Part shown: piece by piece, positions 60,909 to 64,000 of the stretch
Position numbering within the stretch: position 1 is the first letter of the stretch
Layout of the letters: each line of letters opens with the position of its first letter
From: Setophaga petechia
Taxonomy: Eukaryota > Chordata > Aves > Passeriformes > Parulidae
Reading direction: 5' to 3'
NCBI GenBank assembly: GCA_024362935.1
Contig: JANCRA010000012.1
Span: 6,076,001 to 6,140,000 of the forward strand
Length of the DNA: 64,000 nt
The notes under the pieces: generated by a model
Databases searched by the model: none
What the model saw: only the letters and a program-made list of their open reading frames with translations
Told to the model about the DNA's origin: nothing
Translations under genes and position numbers: made by a program

Positions 60909-63900
60909 ATTCTTTAAGCATTCTGCATTTGATTGAAGACATCATGCACTCTATCAATATTCTCTTCAATGATTTTAAACTTATTTTTGGAAAACATCAA
61001 TCTAAAAAAATAGTGATTGAAAATTTCAGCACAATCTTTGTAAATTTGTGTTACTGTGAAAAACTACCTTGAGGTCATTCAGGCTAGAGTGAAACCAACC
61101 ACAATCTAACTTGTGCCACACTTGGTGAGCTCCTCCTTATGGTAATCCTGTAGCATTGGAGAAAGAATTTTGTGAATATTTTTCTGCTGTTTTATAAACA
61201 ACATTATTTAATGAAATGCTGACTCTTCCTACACTTAAAACACTGATAAATATAAACATTACCATTGTTCAAAGAGAGAGTTTTGGCTTCACCATTCATT
61301 GTATTCCTTTTTATGCTGTGAATGAAATCCTAAAATGTTTTGGCTTCCTCAAAATGCCAGAAATTTTCGTTCTTTGGTTTTGGTTTTAACTGTGATCTTG
61401 ATGTCACCAAAATCAAAGTTTCACTGTGACTTTCACATCTAATGAGTCTGCTGTAAAACCAAAATATTTTAGAATCCTCAAAGAACAAACTTTCTTTTAA
61501 TAAAAAGTAAATATTTAATTATTTAAGTAAAGAATATTTTAAAAAAAGGGAAATTTTCTTCGTATCCTTTGTCTATTTTCATTTTCCTACTTCCTGTCTA
61601 TTTTCCTTTCCCCTACTCAATCTGCACAGTACCAGTCTCAGACCCTTCTAGACCCCTCTGAAGATTTTTGCTACTTTTTCTCCACTGTAAAATGTCATTT
61701 CATGAATGTCAAGCTCTTATTTGTGACTGCAACTGACTCTCCTGCCTCCAAGATCCTCTGCCTGAAATATGCTAAGGATGTCCCTCAGGGGAGGAAATGT
61801 CTCCCATTCTCCTCCCAGTAGGCTCTTTTTTAGCTGTTTTATTAAAGTAGCATAAACATAATTATAAATGCATAATAAAGCAAATCAGCTGGCACTATCA
61901 CAAAACCAAAACTGTAGAAGACACACCTCTGTGCCTTAGCAGCCATAAAAGAAAGCAGGATGCAGTCAGTGTCTGGGAAGCCTTTGAGCACACACTGAAT
62001 GTTCTTGTCAGTGTGTGTGCCAATGCAGATTGAATAAGGAGGGATCTTTGGAACCATCTTGTCTTTCAGACTCTGAGCTTCTCTTGCACTCTGGGCTGTC
62101 TGCTGGCTGTCACTGCAACCTGATTTACTCAGAACACTAGTGAGACACGCTGAAAGAACTCAGTTTCCATGCGCAAGGCATATTTTAGAGGCATTATTTT
62201 CAAACCTCCACAGCTTAGCTAAATCAAAACCAATTTTTCCTGGAACACTCAAGTGCACTGCTCTGAATAAGGAATAAGTATCTGCCAATTTCTAATTTTT
62301 AGGTTCAGCTGATTCATCAGTACAGTTTTTCAGCAAGTAGTCATAAGGCAATTTATAACAGAAGTCAATTTCAGTGTACTCATATTCCAGAAAACTAAAT
62401 GGTATTAATCCAAACACTGCACAAAAATAAACAAACTGCTGGTTTAGGCTAGGTTTGAAAAACTTTAATCTACAAGGCAAAAATTTTAGGAAAGTACTAA
62501 TAGAGGGGGGAAAAGGATTTTAGAAAGCAGTATTTAGAAACCTACTGTAAGAATAAATTCTATAACAAACATTAATTAGTCTGAAAACCAGTTATTTCAG
62601 TCAAACTATTTTTTGGCACTCCAAAATGTATTGAAGTGTTGATAATCACAAAATTTGAAGTGGTTTTCTGACTAAAGAGCTTACAAAGGATTCATTGTAG
62701 TAATTCTAAAATACAAAACAATTGTTTGAGCATCTCAATTCATAAACCCAAACTTGTTCATCATAAACATTACTCCATGTTGGTACATCAGTGATATGTT
62801 TGTCTGCCTGAGAGTATAAATGATAATTACGACTGATGACAAAGTGGAAAAAAAAATCTGATTTCTTGACAAAAACTCCTGCCCATAGGAATAGTAAAGT
62901 AGACAAAAATTGTCTTTTGATTTGCTCCTGGATATGTCCTGGCTCAATTTCTTTTCCTCTAGAAAATCAGGATAGAAAACAAAGTAAATGTTCATGGGTT
63001 GGTCTTGGCTAGCTGCCAGACCCAACCCAGAAAATCTCTTAACCTTCTCAAATAGGATGAGATAGAAAATAAGATGGCAAAGCTAATGGGTTGACACAGG
63101 GACGTCACTTACCAGTTCTCATCAGACATTTGACTTGGCTAAAATTAATTTTCTCTATTGACAAATAAAATAAATTTGGGTAGTAAGAATCAAAGCAAAA
63201 TATATATTTTATGTTTAGAAATGGGAAAGTTATTTTCTGAAAAATAACACATGACATCACATTCTATTTGTTCTTTTGAATGAAAATCTTAGCTGCACAT
63301 TTGATAGCATCAGTAATCTCCCAGCTTGAAAAGTAAGTCTTTTTGCTTCACAGGGTTCTGCAGATGCTTGCATCTTAGAAGCAAGCAACCCCCTTTAGAA
63401 GTTGTCTTTGAAAAGAGACATTCATTGGTCACCTTGTAAAACTTCTGAAAGTTTAAGGAAGGCACCCTTTCTTAAGAATATTTTTACCAGGGAAATTGGA
63501 AGCAGTTTGTCAGCATGTGTGAGTGTATTTTATGGAGAACTATAGCCATCCTATAAATCCCTGAGATAAGGAGAAAAGGAAGCAGATCTGTCTCCAACAC
63601 AGGAAACACAAACTGCCATCTCATTTTTCTTGAGCTGGCAGTGAAGTAGAAACAACCTCACAGGATGACAATTGAATTACATTGCATGCAAATGACTCAT
63701 AGGTGTCAGGAAGACCTGAGAATGTTTCAAGGAATCAAAGGATGTGCATATACAGGATGGACCTTTCTCTCTTGCTATGCATGTCGTCACTGGCCTCATG
63801 CATGTTCTTTCTGGGAATAAAAATTTCTTCCTTCTGGCTGCTGTAAAAACAATGGTGGAACTCTGCTTTCCCCTGAGATTCAGAAAATGGTAATGAACCC

Positions 63901-64000
63901 TTTCTGCTTGCTCTGAGGGATTCATATTTGAAACAAGAGACGAGAGAGTTTGAAAGCTCAGTGCTATTGGTCTCTGGCCTGGTACCAATGAAGGTCGTCT
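60909..64000. other. Unassigned AT-rich sequence
   Basis: No gene supported. The - strand frames at 62.7-63.0 and 63.7-64.0 kb (96 and 103 codons) have no recognised domain. An octamer-like and an AP-1-like word overlap at 63686-63699. The sequence continues beyond the window. Confidence 0.5.

Noticed and set aside
1..64000. CRISPR array, operon, prophage or bacterial-type gene cluster
   Set aside because: No regularly spaced identical repeats, no dense coding and no ribosome binding sites; CR1 and LTR content shows vertebrate nuclear DNA.

Overview
The window looks like gene-poor, AT-rich nuclear DNA of a bird. Two things point to birds. Fragments of CR1 LINEs have the avian type of 3' end (a block reading roughly GGACTAGATGATC...CCCTTCCAACC...ATTCTATGA). 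There is also a long ERVL-type LTR of the kind that is repetitive in bird genomes. These are identified from remembered consensus sequences; no alignment or database search could be run, and the species cannot be named.

I found no convincing protein-coding gene. The open frames are short, often begin at non-ATG codons, overlap on both strands, or lie in repeats. The window could be a gene desert or part of a very large intron. The interpretable content is mostly layers of transposon debris and microsatellites.

Layout: 1-2.3 kb, a + strand CR1 tail and an older - strand CR1/L3-like relic. 5.87-6.98 kb, a decayed tRNA-Leu copy beside a CR1 that is itself interrupted by a second CR1. 12.64-13.45 kb, an ancient antisense CR1/L3-like reverse transcriptase relic. 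17.04-17.40 kb, another CR1 piece. 19.43-20.77 kb, a GC-rich block of unknown origin, a 13-bp direct repeat pair and a perfect 20-bp palindrome. 25.0 kb, an AT-rich satellite. 33.13-33.43 kb, (GATA)n and (GGAT)n arrays around a CR1 tail. 33.97-35.0 kb, the ERVL-type LTR. About 40.95-41.16 kb, an isolated CpG-rich island. 44.25-44.85 kb, CR1. 45.34-45.58 kb, a (GGGA)n/(GGAA)n array. 50.65-50.92 kb, CR1. 55.06-55.21 kb, a probable MIR/CORE-SINE relic. 56.48-57.45 kb, a second antisense CR1/L3-like relic with a younger + strand CR1 tail inserted in it. 60.52-60.91 kb, CR1.

The most likely functional site is the island at 41 kb. It has about 19 CpGs in about 150 bp, an E2F-like site and plausible splice donors leading away from it on both strands, so it may be the promoter of an unannotated transcript. 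The best genome-history observations are the nested CR1s, the tRNA-Leu/CR1 junction and the layered antisense relics. I saw no sign of a new multi-gene system.
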